The notes below the pieces were generated by a model. It saw only the letters and a list, made by a program, of their open reading frames with translations, was not told where the DNA came from and ran no database searches. Source: Sphingobium sp. (GTDB taxonomy: Bacteria > Pseudomonadota > Alphaproteobacteria > Sphingomonadales > Sphingomonadaceae). Taken from it: a stretch of DNA of 6,119 bases. This document shows positions 1 through 5,614 of the stretch, piece after piece. The DNA is taken from positions 1 to 6,119 of the forward strand of contig JAGVJS010000376.1 in assembly GCA_020051025.1 (NCBI GenBank), given 5' to 3'. How positions within the stretch are numbered: position 1 is the stretch's first letter; the number at the start of each line of letters is the position of its first letter. The position numbers were made by a program, and so were the translations under genes.

Positions 1-361
1 GTGCTTCGGGCACGCGGCTGGGGTCGATGCGACCATCGCGGGCCACACCTTCGCTGGCGGCGAAGCTGGCATCGCCCTCGCCATCGAACTTCTTGGCGTC
101 GGCCTCATTGGCTGCGATCTTGTAATCCTCGGTCGGCGCTGCGATCAATTGCCCCTCGCCCGCGCCGCCACCGCCGTTGCGATTCTGCATCCACCAGACG
201 CCAGCAACCACCGCACCGATCAGCGCGAGGCCGAGCAGGATCAGGCCCAGCAGCCGCAAGGGCGAGATGCGGTCGTCCGCCTCATCGTCAAGGGCCGGCT
301 CCAGCCAGGGCAGACGATCCTCATCGTCCAGATCCAGTCGTCCGCGCACATAATCGCTCAT
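1..361 (-). CDS. SPOR-domain-type single-pass membrane protein, N-terminal part (partial)
   Basis: The frame opens at ATG 361-359 and stays open to the left edge: 120 codons, with the C-terminus missing. Seen: a soluble acidic N-terminus (MSDYVRGRLDLDDEDRLPWL), one hydrophobic segment at about residues 33-57 ending in WWMQN, a Gly-rich linker (62-70), then a low-complexity stretch rich in Ala, Asp and Glu. This is an inner-membrane anchor with a cytoplasmic N-terminus and a periplasmic stalk. From family knowledge, this N-terminus downstream of argS in sphingomonads belongs to proteins with a C-terminal SPOR domain, which binds denuded peptidoglycan glycan strands at division sites. The SPOR domain itself lies outside the window, so that part of the call is inference. 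The start is 13 bp after the argS stop. A GAGG (373-376) overlapping the argS TGA, 11 nt from the ATG, is the likely ribosome binding site, which implies coupling to argS. Confidence 0.8.
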   Translation of the reverse strand, partial: MSDYVRGRLDLDDEDRLPWLEPALDDEADDRISPLRLLGLILLGLALIGAVVAGVWWMQNRNGGGGAGEGQLIAAPTEDYKIAANEADAKKFDGEGDASFAASEGVARDGRIDPSRVPEA

Positions 362-374
362 GTTTTTCAGCGCC

Positions 375-2102
375 TCACTGCATTTCCGTCAGGGCCGCGA
401 CGCCCATCAGCGCCAGACCATTGCGGATAATCTGCCCTATTCCCTGCGCGAGGAAAAGCCGGGTCGCGGTAAGCGCCGGCTGATCGGCCAGGATGACGCG
501 CGCCTGCGGATCGTCATTGCCCATATTCCACCAGCCATGGAAGGCGGAAGCCAAGTCATTGAGATAGAAGGCAACACGATGCGGTTCGCGGGCCTGTGCG
601 GCGCCTTCCACGACGCGCGGGAATTGCGCGGCGAGCTTCACCATATTCAGTTCCGCCGTCCCAAGAAGGGACAGGTCGGGCGCCGGCAGGTCGATCCCCG
701 CCTCCTGCGCGCGGCGGCCCAGCGAAGAAATCCGCGCATGGGCGTACTGCACATAGAAGACCGGATTGTCCTTCGACGCTTCCACCACCTTGGCGAAGTC
801 GAAGTCCATCTGGGCGTCGGCCTTGCGCGTCAGCATCGTGAAGCGGACGACGTCCTTGCCCACTTCCTTGACCACATCGGCCAGCGTCACGAAATTGCCC
901 GCGCGCTTCGACATCTTCACCGGCTCGCCATCGCGCAGCAGGCGGACCATCTGAATGAGCTTGACGTCGAACCGCGCCTTGCCCTCGGTCAGAGCGGCGA
1001 CGGCGGCCTGGATGCGCTTCACGGTCCCCGCATGGTCCGCGCCCCAGATGTCGATCAGCTGGTCGGCACTCTGCGCCTTCTGGTAATGATAAGCCATGTC
1101 GGCGCCGAAATAGGTCCAGCTGCCGTTCGACTTCTTGATCGGACGATCCTGATCGTCGCCGAATTTGGTCGAACGGAACAAGGGCAGTTCCACCGGCTCC
1201 CAATCGTCGGGCAGTTCGCCCTTGGGCGCTTCCAGCGTACCGTCATAGACCAGGTCATGCGCGCGCAGCCAGGCTTCCGCCTGCTCCGGCTTGCCCGCCG
1301 CCTGCAATTCTGCCTCAGACGAGAAGAGGTCATGATGGATGCCAAGCAGCGCCAGATCGTCGCGGATCATGTCCATCATCTTCGCCACGGCAAAGGTGCG
1401 GAAGGTGACGAGCCAGTCGGACTCCGGCGCGCCGACGAAACGGTCGCCATATTCGGCGGCGAGCGCCTGCCCCACCGGGACCAGATAGTCACCCGGATAC
1501 AGGCCTTCGGGGATCGCGCCGACATCCTCGCCCAGCGCTTCGCGATACCGCACATGAGCCGACCGCGCGAGGACGTCGACCTGACCACCCGCGTCGTTGA
1601 TATAATATTCGCGGGTCACCTTGTGCCCGGCATATTCCAGCAGCGTGGCGAGCGCGTCGCCCACCACCGCGCCCCGGCAATGGCCCATGTGCATCGGACC
1701 GGTCGGGTTGGCCGACACATATTCGACATTGACGGTCACGCCCTGCCCGACATCCGACCGGCCATAATCATCGGCGTCGGCATGGATGGCGGCCAGTTCG
1801 GCGCGCCATGTCGGGTCAGTCAGCGTCATGTTGATGAAGCCCGGACCGGCGATCGCCGCGCTGTCGACTTCGTCCAGCGCCTGCAACTTGGTGACAATCG
1901 CTTCGGCCAGCGCGCGTGGATTGGTGCCTGCGGGCTTGGCCAGCACCATGGCGGCATTGGTGGCCAGATCGCCATGGCTGGCATCGCGCGGCGGCTCGAC
2001 CGTCACCGGCTTGCGGTTCAGGCCAGCGGGCAGCCCGCCCTCAGCCTCCAGCGCGTCAAGCACGGCGTCGAGATGGGCGATGAAACGAGTGTAAAGAGAC
2101 AC
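375..2102 (-). CDS. argS: Arginyl-tRNA synthetase
   Basis: Class I aminoacyl-tRNA synthetase (EC 6.1.1.19) that charges tRNA-Arg with arginine using ATP in the cytoplasm; essential. With the GTG start chosen here the protein is 575 residues, normal for the family. Domains in order: N-terminal Add-1 domain that recognises the tRNA D-loop (about 1-100), catalytic Rossmann core with the HIGH-type signature HMGH at 138-141 (context ANPTGPMHMGHCRG) and the KMSKR loop at 396-400, then the helical DALR anticodon-binding domain (about 445-575) ending GVAALTEMQ. Start choice: AAGGAA (2109-2114) lies 6 nt before GTG 2102-2100, giving MSLYTRF. The ATG at 2108-2106 (MPVSLYTRF) directly abuts that site, so it has no usable spacing. 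The frame also stays open upstream to ATG 2174, but those 22 codons (FDFAQGER) are repeat sequence. The SPOR-type gene follows after 13 bp. Confidence 0.97.
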   Translation of the reverse strand: MSLYTRFIAHLDAVLDALEAEGGLPAGLNRKPVTVEPPRDASHGDLATNAAMVLAKPAGTNPRALAEAIVTKLQALDEVDSAAIAGPGFINMTLTDPTWRAELAAIHADADDYGRSDVGQGVTVNVEYVSANPTGPMHMGHCRGAVVGDALATLLEYAGHKVTREYYINDAGGQVDVLARSAHVRYREALGEDVGAIPEGLYPGDYLVPVGQALAAEYGDRFVGAPESDWLVTFRTFAVAKMMDMIRDDLALLGIHHDLFSSEAELQAAGKPEQAEAWLRAHDLVYDGTLEAPKGELPDDWEPVELPLFRSTKFGDDQDRPIKKSNGSWTYFGADMAYHYQKAQSADQLIDIWGADHAGTVKRIQAAVAALTEGKARFDVKLIQMVRLLRDGEPVKMSKRAGNFVTLADVVKEVGKDVVRFTMLTRKADAQMDFDFAKVVEASKDNPVFYVQYAHARISSLGRRAQEAGIDLPAPDLSLLGTAELNMVKLAAQFPRVVEGAAQAREPHRVAFYLNDLASAFHGWWNMGNDDPQARVILADQPALTATRLFLAQGIGQIIRNGLALMGVAALTEMQ

Positions 2103-2108
2103 GGGCAT

Positions 2109-2115
2109 TTCCTTC
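2109..2115 (-). promoter_or_regulatory. Ribosome binding site of argS, decides the start codon
   Basis: On the minus strand this reads GAAGGAA. It is 6 nt from GTG 2102-2100 but 0 nt from the alternative ATG 2108-2106, so the spacing favours the GTG. It lies 5 bp inside the edge of the palindromic repeat block (2120-2221), so a hairpin of that block would form just upstream of it in a read-through transcript. Confidence 0.6.
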
Positions 2116-2119
2116 AACG

Positions 2120-2221
2120 TCCGTTCGCCCTGAGCGAAGTCGAAGGGCCTTGGCAGAGCCGAAGGCGAAGCCACTTCGCTCCGCTCAGTGCCGGGCTTCG
2201 ACTTCGCTCAGCCCGAACGGA
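2120..2221. repeat. Composite palindromic repeat block (REP/MITE-like), four hairpin units
   Basis: The outer 26 bp arms (2120-2145 and 2196-2221) are inverted copies that match at 24 of 26 positions. Each arm is part of a small hairpin: unit A 2127-2148 has stem GCCCT/AGGGC, and unit C 2193-2214, read on the minus strand, has stem GGGCT/AGCCC. Both share the 12-nt loop GAGCGAAGTCGA. The only two differences between the arms fall in the stem and are balanced by changes on the other side. Between them lie a hairpin at 2147-2166 (GCCTTGGC, loop AGA, GCC-G-AAGGC with one bulged G) and unit B 2172-2190 (stem CACT/AGTG, GAGCGGAGCGA loop on the minus strand). The TGAGCGAAGTCGAAG core is a familiar dispersed intergenic repeat of sphingomonads. 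Its mobility is probably in trans, by a REP-associated tyrosine transposase, which is inference. No run of T follows, so it is a poor terminator candidate. Confidence 0.8.
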
Positions 2222-2236
2222 GATAGTGTAACGGGC

Positions 2237-2875
2237 TTAACGGGTCGCGTTATATCGGAGCTGATCCTGGGTCAGGTTGAAACCCACGAGCAGTTCGAAG
2301 CTGGTTTTCTGCAACGCCGCCTTGACGTCGGGCTGGGCGAAGGGATCGATCGCGGCGTCAGCGTCGCCGGCCTTGCGCTTCGCCGTGATCTTCTGCTGGA
2401 TCTCGGCGGGCAGCGTGGCGGCGGCCTTGTCGACATAGGAGCCGGCCTTGGCCTGCGCGCTGGCGCGATAGTCGCCGGCGGCGAAGTTCAAAGTCACCTG
2501 CCCGACGCGCTTGGCGATCACGGCATTGCCGCCACGCACCACGGCGGAGAAATAGGGCAAGGTCACCTGCCGCGCGGCGCTGGCGTCGCTGCGCCGCGCG
2601 TTCACTGTGAAGGTCGCCTCGGTATAGAATTGGTCGCTTTCCGCGCAGGTCGACCGCAGGTTGGTGATATCGGCCACCACATCGATCGCCGCAGCATCGG
2701 TCCGGCCGGGCGCGGTGAAGAGGGTGATATCGCCGGTCTGCGCCGGGATCGCCGCCACCGGGCAAGCCGAGCGCACCGCGACGATGCCGCCTGTGGCATC
2801 GATCTCACCGCGCCGCGAGCAGCCCGCCAGAGCAAGGGCCAACATTCCGGTCAGGGCGATATGAGACAATTTCAC
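2237..2875 (-). CDS. Predicted outer-membrane lipoprotein of unknown function
   Basis: 212 residues. Seen: lysine at position 2, a hydrophobic signal (about 4-17) and a lipobox LAGC with the acylated cysteine at 19. Residue 20 is Ser rather than Asp, so by the Lol +2 rule the mature protein should go to the outer membrane, facing the periplasm. The mature part has about 190 residues and two further cysteines (SACPVA and STCAES, about residues 38 and 77) that could form a disulfide. Its middle alternates polar and hydrophobic residues (FYTEATFTV, QVTLPYFSAVV, QVTLNFAAGDY), which suggests a beta-sandwich. The C-terminal third is Ala/Lys-rich and probably helical. I recognise no enzymatic motif and assign no function. 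Start: GTG 2875-2873, with AAGGAA at 2885-2890 on the minus strand, 9 nt away; the next ATG (codon 11) would destroy the signal peptide. The gene is first of the leftward group and divergent from ispH. Confidence 0.85.
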   Translation of the reverse strand: MKLSHIALTGMLALALAGCSRRGEIDATGGIVAVRSACPVAAIPAQTGDITLFTAPGRTDAAAIDVVADITNLRSTCAESDQFYTEATFTVNARRSDASAARQVTLPYFSAVVRGGNAVIAKRVGQVTLNFAAGDYRASAQAKAGSYVDKAAATLPAEIQQKITAKRKAGDADAAIDPFAQPDVKAALQKTSFELLVGFNLTQDQLRYNATR

Positions 2876-2884
2876 AGGCAGATA

Positions 2885-2890
2885 TTCCTT
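2885..2890 (-). promoter_or_regulatory. Ribosome binding site of the lipoprotein gene
   Basis: AAGGAA on the minus strand, 9 nt before GTG 2875-2873. It supports the non-ATG start that gives the complete lipoprotein signal peptide. Confidence 0.6.
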
Positions 2891-2909
2891 ACGCGCGCCT
2901 TAGCTCCAT

Positions 2910-2939
2910 GGTCCACAAGACCGGAAGCTTTGCGCTTCC
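2910..2939. other. Two abutting hairpins in the divergent intergenic region
   Basis: The 158 bp between the lipoprotein start and the ispH start hold no gene. At 2910-2922 there is GGTC, loop CACAA, GACC. Directly after it, with no gap, 2923-2939 reads GGAAGC, loop TTTGC, GCTTCC (6 bp perfect stem). Read on the minus strand, the second loop is GCAAA closed by C-G, which fits a GNRNA pentaloop. They would lie in the leader of the lipoprotein mRNA if transcription begins to their right. No T-run follows on either strand, so they are not terminators. I could not recognise a convincing -35/-10 pair for either direction. The structures are short enough to be chance. Confidence 0.35.
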
Positions 2940-3033
2940 TTATCCATCCGCCGCCCACCACGCAACTGCCCATCCCCACCAAACATAAGGAAGCGGCTTT
3001 CATCCGGCGCCACATTCGCCTAAGCGGCAGGGC

Positions 3034-3993
3034 ATGATCCATACGCCCGCCACCCGCCCGCCGATGAAGCTCCTGATCGCCGCGCCGCGCGGCTTCTGCG
3101 CCGGCGTCGATCGGGCGATCATCATCGTGGAAAAGGCGATCGAAGCCTATGGCGCGCCGGTCTATGTCCGCCACGAAATCGTCCATAACAAGTTCGTCGT
3201 GGATGGCCTCAAAGCCAAAGGCGCAATCTTCGTGGAAAGCCTGGACCAGGTGCCCGATGGCGTACCGATCGTCTTTTCCGCCCATGGCGTGCCCAAAGCG
3301 GTGCCAGCCAAGGCGGAGGCGCGCGGCCTGTCCTATCTCGACGCCACCTGTCCGCTGGTCAGCAAGGTCCATCGCCAGGCCGAACGGCAAGTGGAGGCCG
3401 GCCGACATATCCTCTTCATCGGACATAAGGGGCATCCGGAAGTGATCGGCACTTTCGGGCAGGTGCCGCATGGCACGATGAGCCTGATCGAGACGGTCGA
3501 GGATGCCGAAACCTATGCCCCCACCGATCCCCACAACCTCGCCTTCCTGACGCAGACGACGCTGTCGGTGGACGATACCGCCGCGATCGTTGCCACGCTG
3601 GAGCGCCGTTTTCCTTCTATCTCTGCGCCCAAGGGCGAAGATATTTGTTATGCGACCTCCAACCGCCAGACGGCGGTGAAGGCGATCGCGGCGCAGTGCG
3701 ACGCCGTCTATGTGATCGGCGCGCCCAACAGTTCCAATTCGCTGCGTCTGGTCGAAGTGGCGGAACGGGAAGGCACGCCTGCCCGCCTGATCCAGCGCGC
3801 GTCCGAGATCGATTTCGACTGGCTGGAAGGCGTGACGACATTGGGCCTGACCGCAGGCGCATCCGCCCCGGAAGTGCTGGTGCGCGAAGTGGTCGACCGG
3901 TTGGCGGAGCGCTTCGCCGTCGAGGAAGAGCAGGTGGAAACCGCGCGCGAAACGATCGCGTTCAAACTGCCCCGCGGCCTCGAAACGGCCTGA
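3034..3993 (+). CDS. ispH: 4-hydroxy-3-methylbut-2-enyl diphosphate reductase
   Basis: Last enzyme of the MEP (non-mevalonate) isoprenoid pathway (EC 1.17.7.4; also called LytB). It reductively dehydroxylates HMBPP to IPP and DMAPP with a [4Fe-4S] cluster in the cytosol. 319 residues, family-typical. Seen: the three cluster cysteines C22 ([10 protein letters not shown]), C106 (DATCPLVSK) and C205 (ICYATSNRQ); the substrate diphosphate histidines H51 (EIVHNK), H84 (SAHGVPKA) and H134 with the proton-donor glutamate E136 (HKGHPEV); [10 protein letters not shown] at 173-182; PNSSNS at 231-236; and TAGASAPE at 273-280. All key residues are intact. Start: ATG 3034 gives a short tail [10 protein letters not shown] before the conserved [18 protein letters not shown] 3064 is a possible alternative, and neither has a clear Shine-Dalgarno sequence. 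It is the first gene of the rightward group, followed by thrB after 121 bp containing an inverted repeat. Confidence 0.97.
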   Translation: MIHTPATRPPMKLLIAAPRGFCAGVDRAIIIVEKAIEAYGAPVYVRHEIVHNKFVVDGLKAKGAIFVESLDQVPDGVPIVFSAHGVPKAVPAKAEARGLSYLDATCPLVSKVHRQAERQVEAGRHILFIGHKGHPEVIGTFGQVPHGTMSLIETVEDAETYAPTDPHNLAFLTQTTLSVDDTAAIVATLERRFPSISAPKGEDICYATSNRQTAVKAIAAQCDAVYVIGAPNSSNSLRLVEVAEREGTPARLIQRASEIDFDWLEGVTTLGLTAGASAPEVLVREVVDRLAERFAVEEEQVETARETIAFKLPRGLETA

Positions 3994-4019
3994 ACCGGCC
4001 GGAAGAACGAATTTTCATC

Positions 4020-4089
4020 CGTCATTGCGAGCGTAGCAAAGCAATCCAATGGCGCCGCGATGGATTGCTTCGCTACGCTCGCAATAACG
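4020..4089. repeat. 29-bp inverted repeat, dispersed palindromic element between ispH and thrB
   Basis: Arms 4020-4048 and 4061-4089 are inverted copies identical at 27 of 29 positions, separated by 12 nt that contain the palindrome GGCGCC. The core (ATTGCGAGCGTAGC ... AAGCAATCC) is a widespread intergenic palindrome in alphaproteobacteria and others, often mistranslated as CERSEAIQ-type peptides. Both arm mismatches are A-C in plus-strand RNA but would be G-U wobbles in minus-strand RNA. The element is flanked on both sides by ATC (4017-4019 and 4090-4092), which may be a 3-bp target duplication. There is no T-run after it. In the ispH-thrB transcript it would form a long hairpin 26 nt beyond the ispH stop, plausibly affecting mRNA stability or partial termination (inference). 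Confidence 0.85.
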
Positions 4090-4114
4090 ATCCTCAAGAT
4101 AAAGACTGTGCGCA

Positions 4115-5092
4115 ATGGCCGTATATACCCATGTCCCCGCAGAAGATATCGACGCTTTCCTCACCCGCTACGACGCCGGCCAGCTGGTATCGGCCAAGGG
4201 CATCGCCGAAGGCGTGGAGAACAGCAATTATCTGCTCGAAACCACCGGCGCCGACGGGCATGGCCATCGCTACATCCTGACCCTCTATGAGAAGCGGGTG
4301 GACGAAGCCGACCTGCCCTTTTTCATGGACCTGCTCGACCATCTGGGCGCGCGCGGTTGCCTCGTCCCGCGCTTCATCGCTGATCGGGAAGGCAAGCGGC
4401 TCCAGCAATTGTCGGGCCGTCCCGCCTGCCTGATCGAATTTCTGACCGGTATCAGCGTGACAGAGCCGACCGCAGGACAGGCGCGCGCGGCCGGCGTGGC
4501 GCTGGGCGAATTGCACAATGCGGCGCAGGGCTTCGCCGGGGAGCGCCGCAATGCGCTGGACAAGGATGGCTGGCACAAGCTGGCGGCCAAGTGCGGCGAG
4601 GATTTCGACCAGATCGAAACCGGCCTTGGCGCGCGCGTGAAGGAGGAACTGGCCTTCCTCGACGCCCACTGGCCCGCCGACCTGCCACGCAGCGTCGTCC
4701 ATGCCGACCTCTTCCCCGACAATGTGCTAATGCTGGGCGATGAGGTGACGGGGCTGATAGACTTTTATTTCAGCTGCACCGACATTCGTGCCTATGACCT
4801 GGCCGTTACCCACAGCGCCTGGTGCTTCAGCAATGACGGCAGCATATGGCATGGCGACCGGGCCGTGGCGATGGGCGAGGGTTATGCACAGGCGCATGGC
4901 CTGAGCGCCGCCGAACGCGCCGGCTTCCCGATATTGTGCCGGGGCGCAGCGCTGCGCTTCCTGCTGACGCGCGCCTATGACTGGATCAACACGCCCGCCG
5001 ATGCGCTGGTGACGCGCAAGGATCCGCTCGCCTATCTTCGCCGGCTGGATTTTTACGCCAAGGCCGACCCGGCGGATCTGCTGGGCGCATGA
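4115..5092 (+). CDS. thrB: Homoserine kinase (aminoglycoside-phosphotransferase fold)
   Basis: Phosphorylates L-homoserine with ATP to O-phosphohomoserine (EC 2.7.1.39), the precursor used by threonine synthase; cytosolic. This is the APH/choline-kinase-like form common in alphaproteobacteria and pseudomonads, unrelated to the GHMP-type ThrB of E. coli. 325 residues, near the usual 315-325. Seen: N-terminal signature [14 protein letters not shown] and [12 protein letters not shown] (33-44), ATP-binding beta strand YILTLYEKR (53-61), hinge region CLIEFLTG (105-112), Brenner-type catalytic loop HADLFPDN (196-203, catalytic D198), and the metal-binding IDF (D216 in GLIDFYFS). The C-terminal helices include RAYDW and [12 protein letters not shown]. 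The ATG start matches the conserved family N-terminus; no strong Shine-Dalgarno sequence is visible, since the preceding bases are the tail of the repeat region. The stop overlaps the rnhA start (ATGA). No attenuator-like Thr/Ile codon run was seen upstream. Confidence 0.95.
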   Translation: MAVYTHVPAEDIDAFLTRYDAGQLVSAKGIAEGVENSNYLLETTGADGHGHRYILTLYEKRVDEADLPFFMDLLDHLGARGCLVPRFIADREGKRLQQLSGRPACLIEFLTGISVTEPTAGQARAAGVALGELHNAAQGFAGERRNALDKDGWHKLAAKCGEDFDQIETGLGARVKEELAFLDAHWPADLPRSVVHADLFPDNVLMLGDEVTGLIDFYFSCTDIRAYDLAVTHSAWCFSNDGSIWHGDRAVAMGEGYAQAHGLSAAERAGFPILCRGAALRFLLTRAYDWINTPADALVTRKDPLAYLRRLDFYAKADPADLLGA

Positions 5093-5535
5093 GCGACCTC
5101 CCTCAAGTCGATATCTTCACCGACGGCGCCTGCAAGGGCAATCCGGGCCCCGGCGGCTGGGGCGCGGTGCTGCGCTTTGGAACCACGGAAAAAGAAATTT
5201 CCGGCGGCCAAGCCCAGACGACCAACAATCGCATGGAAATGATGGCAGCCGTCGAAGCGCTCAACACGCTCAAGAAACCCTGTCAGGTAACGCTCTACAC
5301 CGACAGCAAATATGTGATGGACGGCATCACCAAATGGGTTTTCGGCTGGCAGAAAAAGGGTTGGAAGACTGCCGACAACAAGCCGGTCAAGAATGTCGAA
5401 ATCTGGCAATTGCTGCTCAAGGCAGCCGCGCCGCACAAGGTGACATGGCAATGGGTCAAGGGCCATGCGGGCCACCCGGAAAATGAACGCGCCGATGCGC
5501 TGGCCTGTGCCGCGGCGGAAAGTTTCCGCAAATAA
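5089..5535 (+). CDS. rnhA: Ribonuclease HI
   Basis: Endonuclease that cleaves the RNA strand of RNA-DNA hybrids (EC 3.1.26.4), removing R-loops and primer RNA; cytosolic and Mg-dependent. 148 residues, a typical bacterial type 1 single domain. Seen: the DEDD catalytic set D12 ([17 protein letters not shown]), E50 (NNRMEMMA), D72 (YTDSKYV) and D136 (NERADALA), with the general-base histidine H126 ([14 protein letters not shown]). The Trp/Lys-rich handle is present (W83 to W92, GWQKKGWK). There is no N-terminal hybrid-binding domain and no fusion. Its ATG overlaps the thrB stop by 4 bp (ATGA) and no clear independent ribosome binding site is present, so translational coupling to thrB is likely. 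The gene is more A-rich than its neighbours because of its lysine codons, not because of transfer. A weak hairpin (TAATC/GATTA, 5544-5558) follows the stop but does not look like a terminator. Confidence 0.97.
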   Translation: MSDLPQVDIFTDGACKGNPGPGGWGAVLRFGTTEKEISGGQAQTTNNRMEMMAAVEALNTLKKPCQVTLYTDSKYVMDGITKWVFGWQKKGWKTADNKPVKNVEIWQLLLKAAAPHKVTWQWVKGHAGHPENERADALACAAAESFRK

Positions 5536-5601
5536 ACGCCCGCTAATCTCATCGATTACAGACGGCACCTTGCGTTCAGCCTAATCCTTGCCCGGTCAGG
5601 C

Positions 5602-5608
5602 GAGGAGG
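5602..5608 (+). promoter_or_regulatory. Strong Shine-Dalgarno site of the lipase-like gene
   Basis: GAGGAGG, the strongest ribosome binding site in the window, 6 nt before GTG 5615-5617. It fixes this GTG as the start. The frame is closed by TAA at 5582-5584, so little upstream extension is possible. The 79-bp gap after rnhA shows no recognisable promoter. Confidence 0.75.
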
Positions 5609-5614
5609 CAGGAC

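Noticed and set aside
360..2231. A 623-codon open frame on the plus strand, antisense to argS
   Set aside because: argS on the other strand is unambiguous, with HIGH and KMSKR motifs. The antisense protein is Arg/His/Gln-rich with no recognisable domain. Long shadow frames are expected opposite GC-rich genes with strong third-position bias.
2150..3037. A 295-codon plus-strand frame covering the lipoprotein gene and the divergent intergenic region
   Set aside because: It begins in the repeat block, lies antisense to a gene with a clear lipoprotein signal and ribosome binding site, and its composition is that of a shadow frame.
2872..3534. A 220-codon minus-strand frame overlapping the ispH start
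   Set aside because: It is antisense to the highly conserved first half of ispH, its translation has no recognisable family, and it also covers the real lipoprotein start region.
4020..4089. Rho-independent terminator for ispH
   Set aside because: The stem is far longer than usual and has no following T-run. It matches a dispersed repeat, and thrB follows directly in the same orientation.
3645..4280. Plus-strand frame running from ispH through the inverted repeat into thrB (contains a CERSKAIQ-type peptide)
   Set aside because: It is out of frame with both real genes; the CERSxAIQ peptide is the known mistranslation product of this palindromic repeat.
5544..5558. Hairpin TAATC/GATTA after rnhA as terminator
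   Set aside because: Only five mostly A-T pairs and no T-run; too weak to call.
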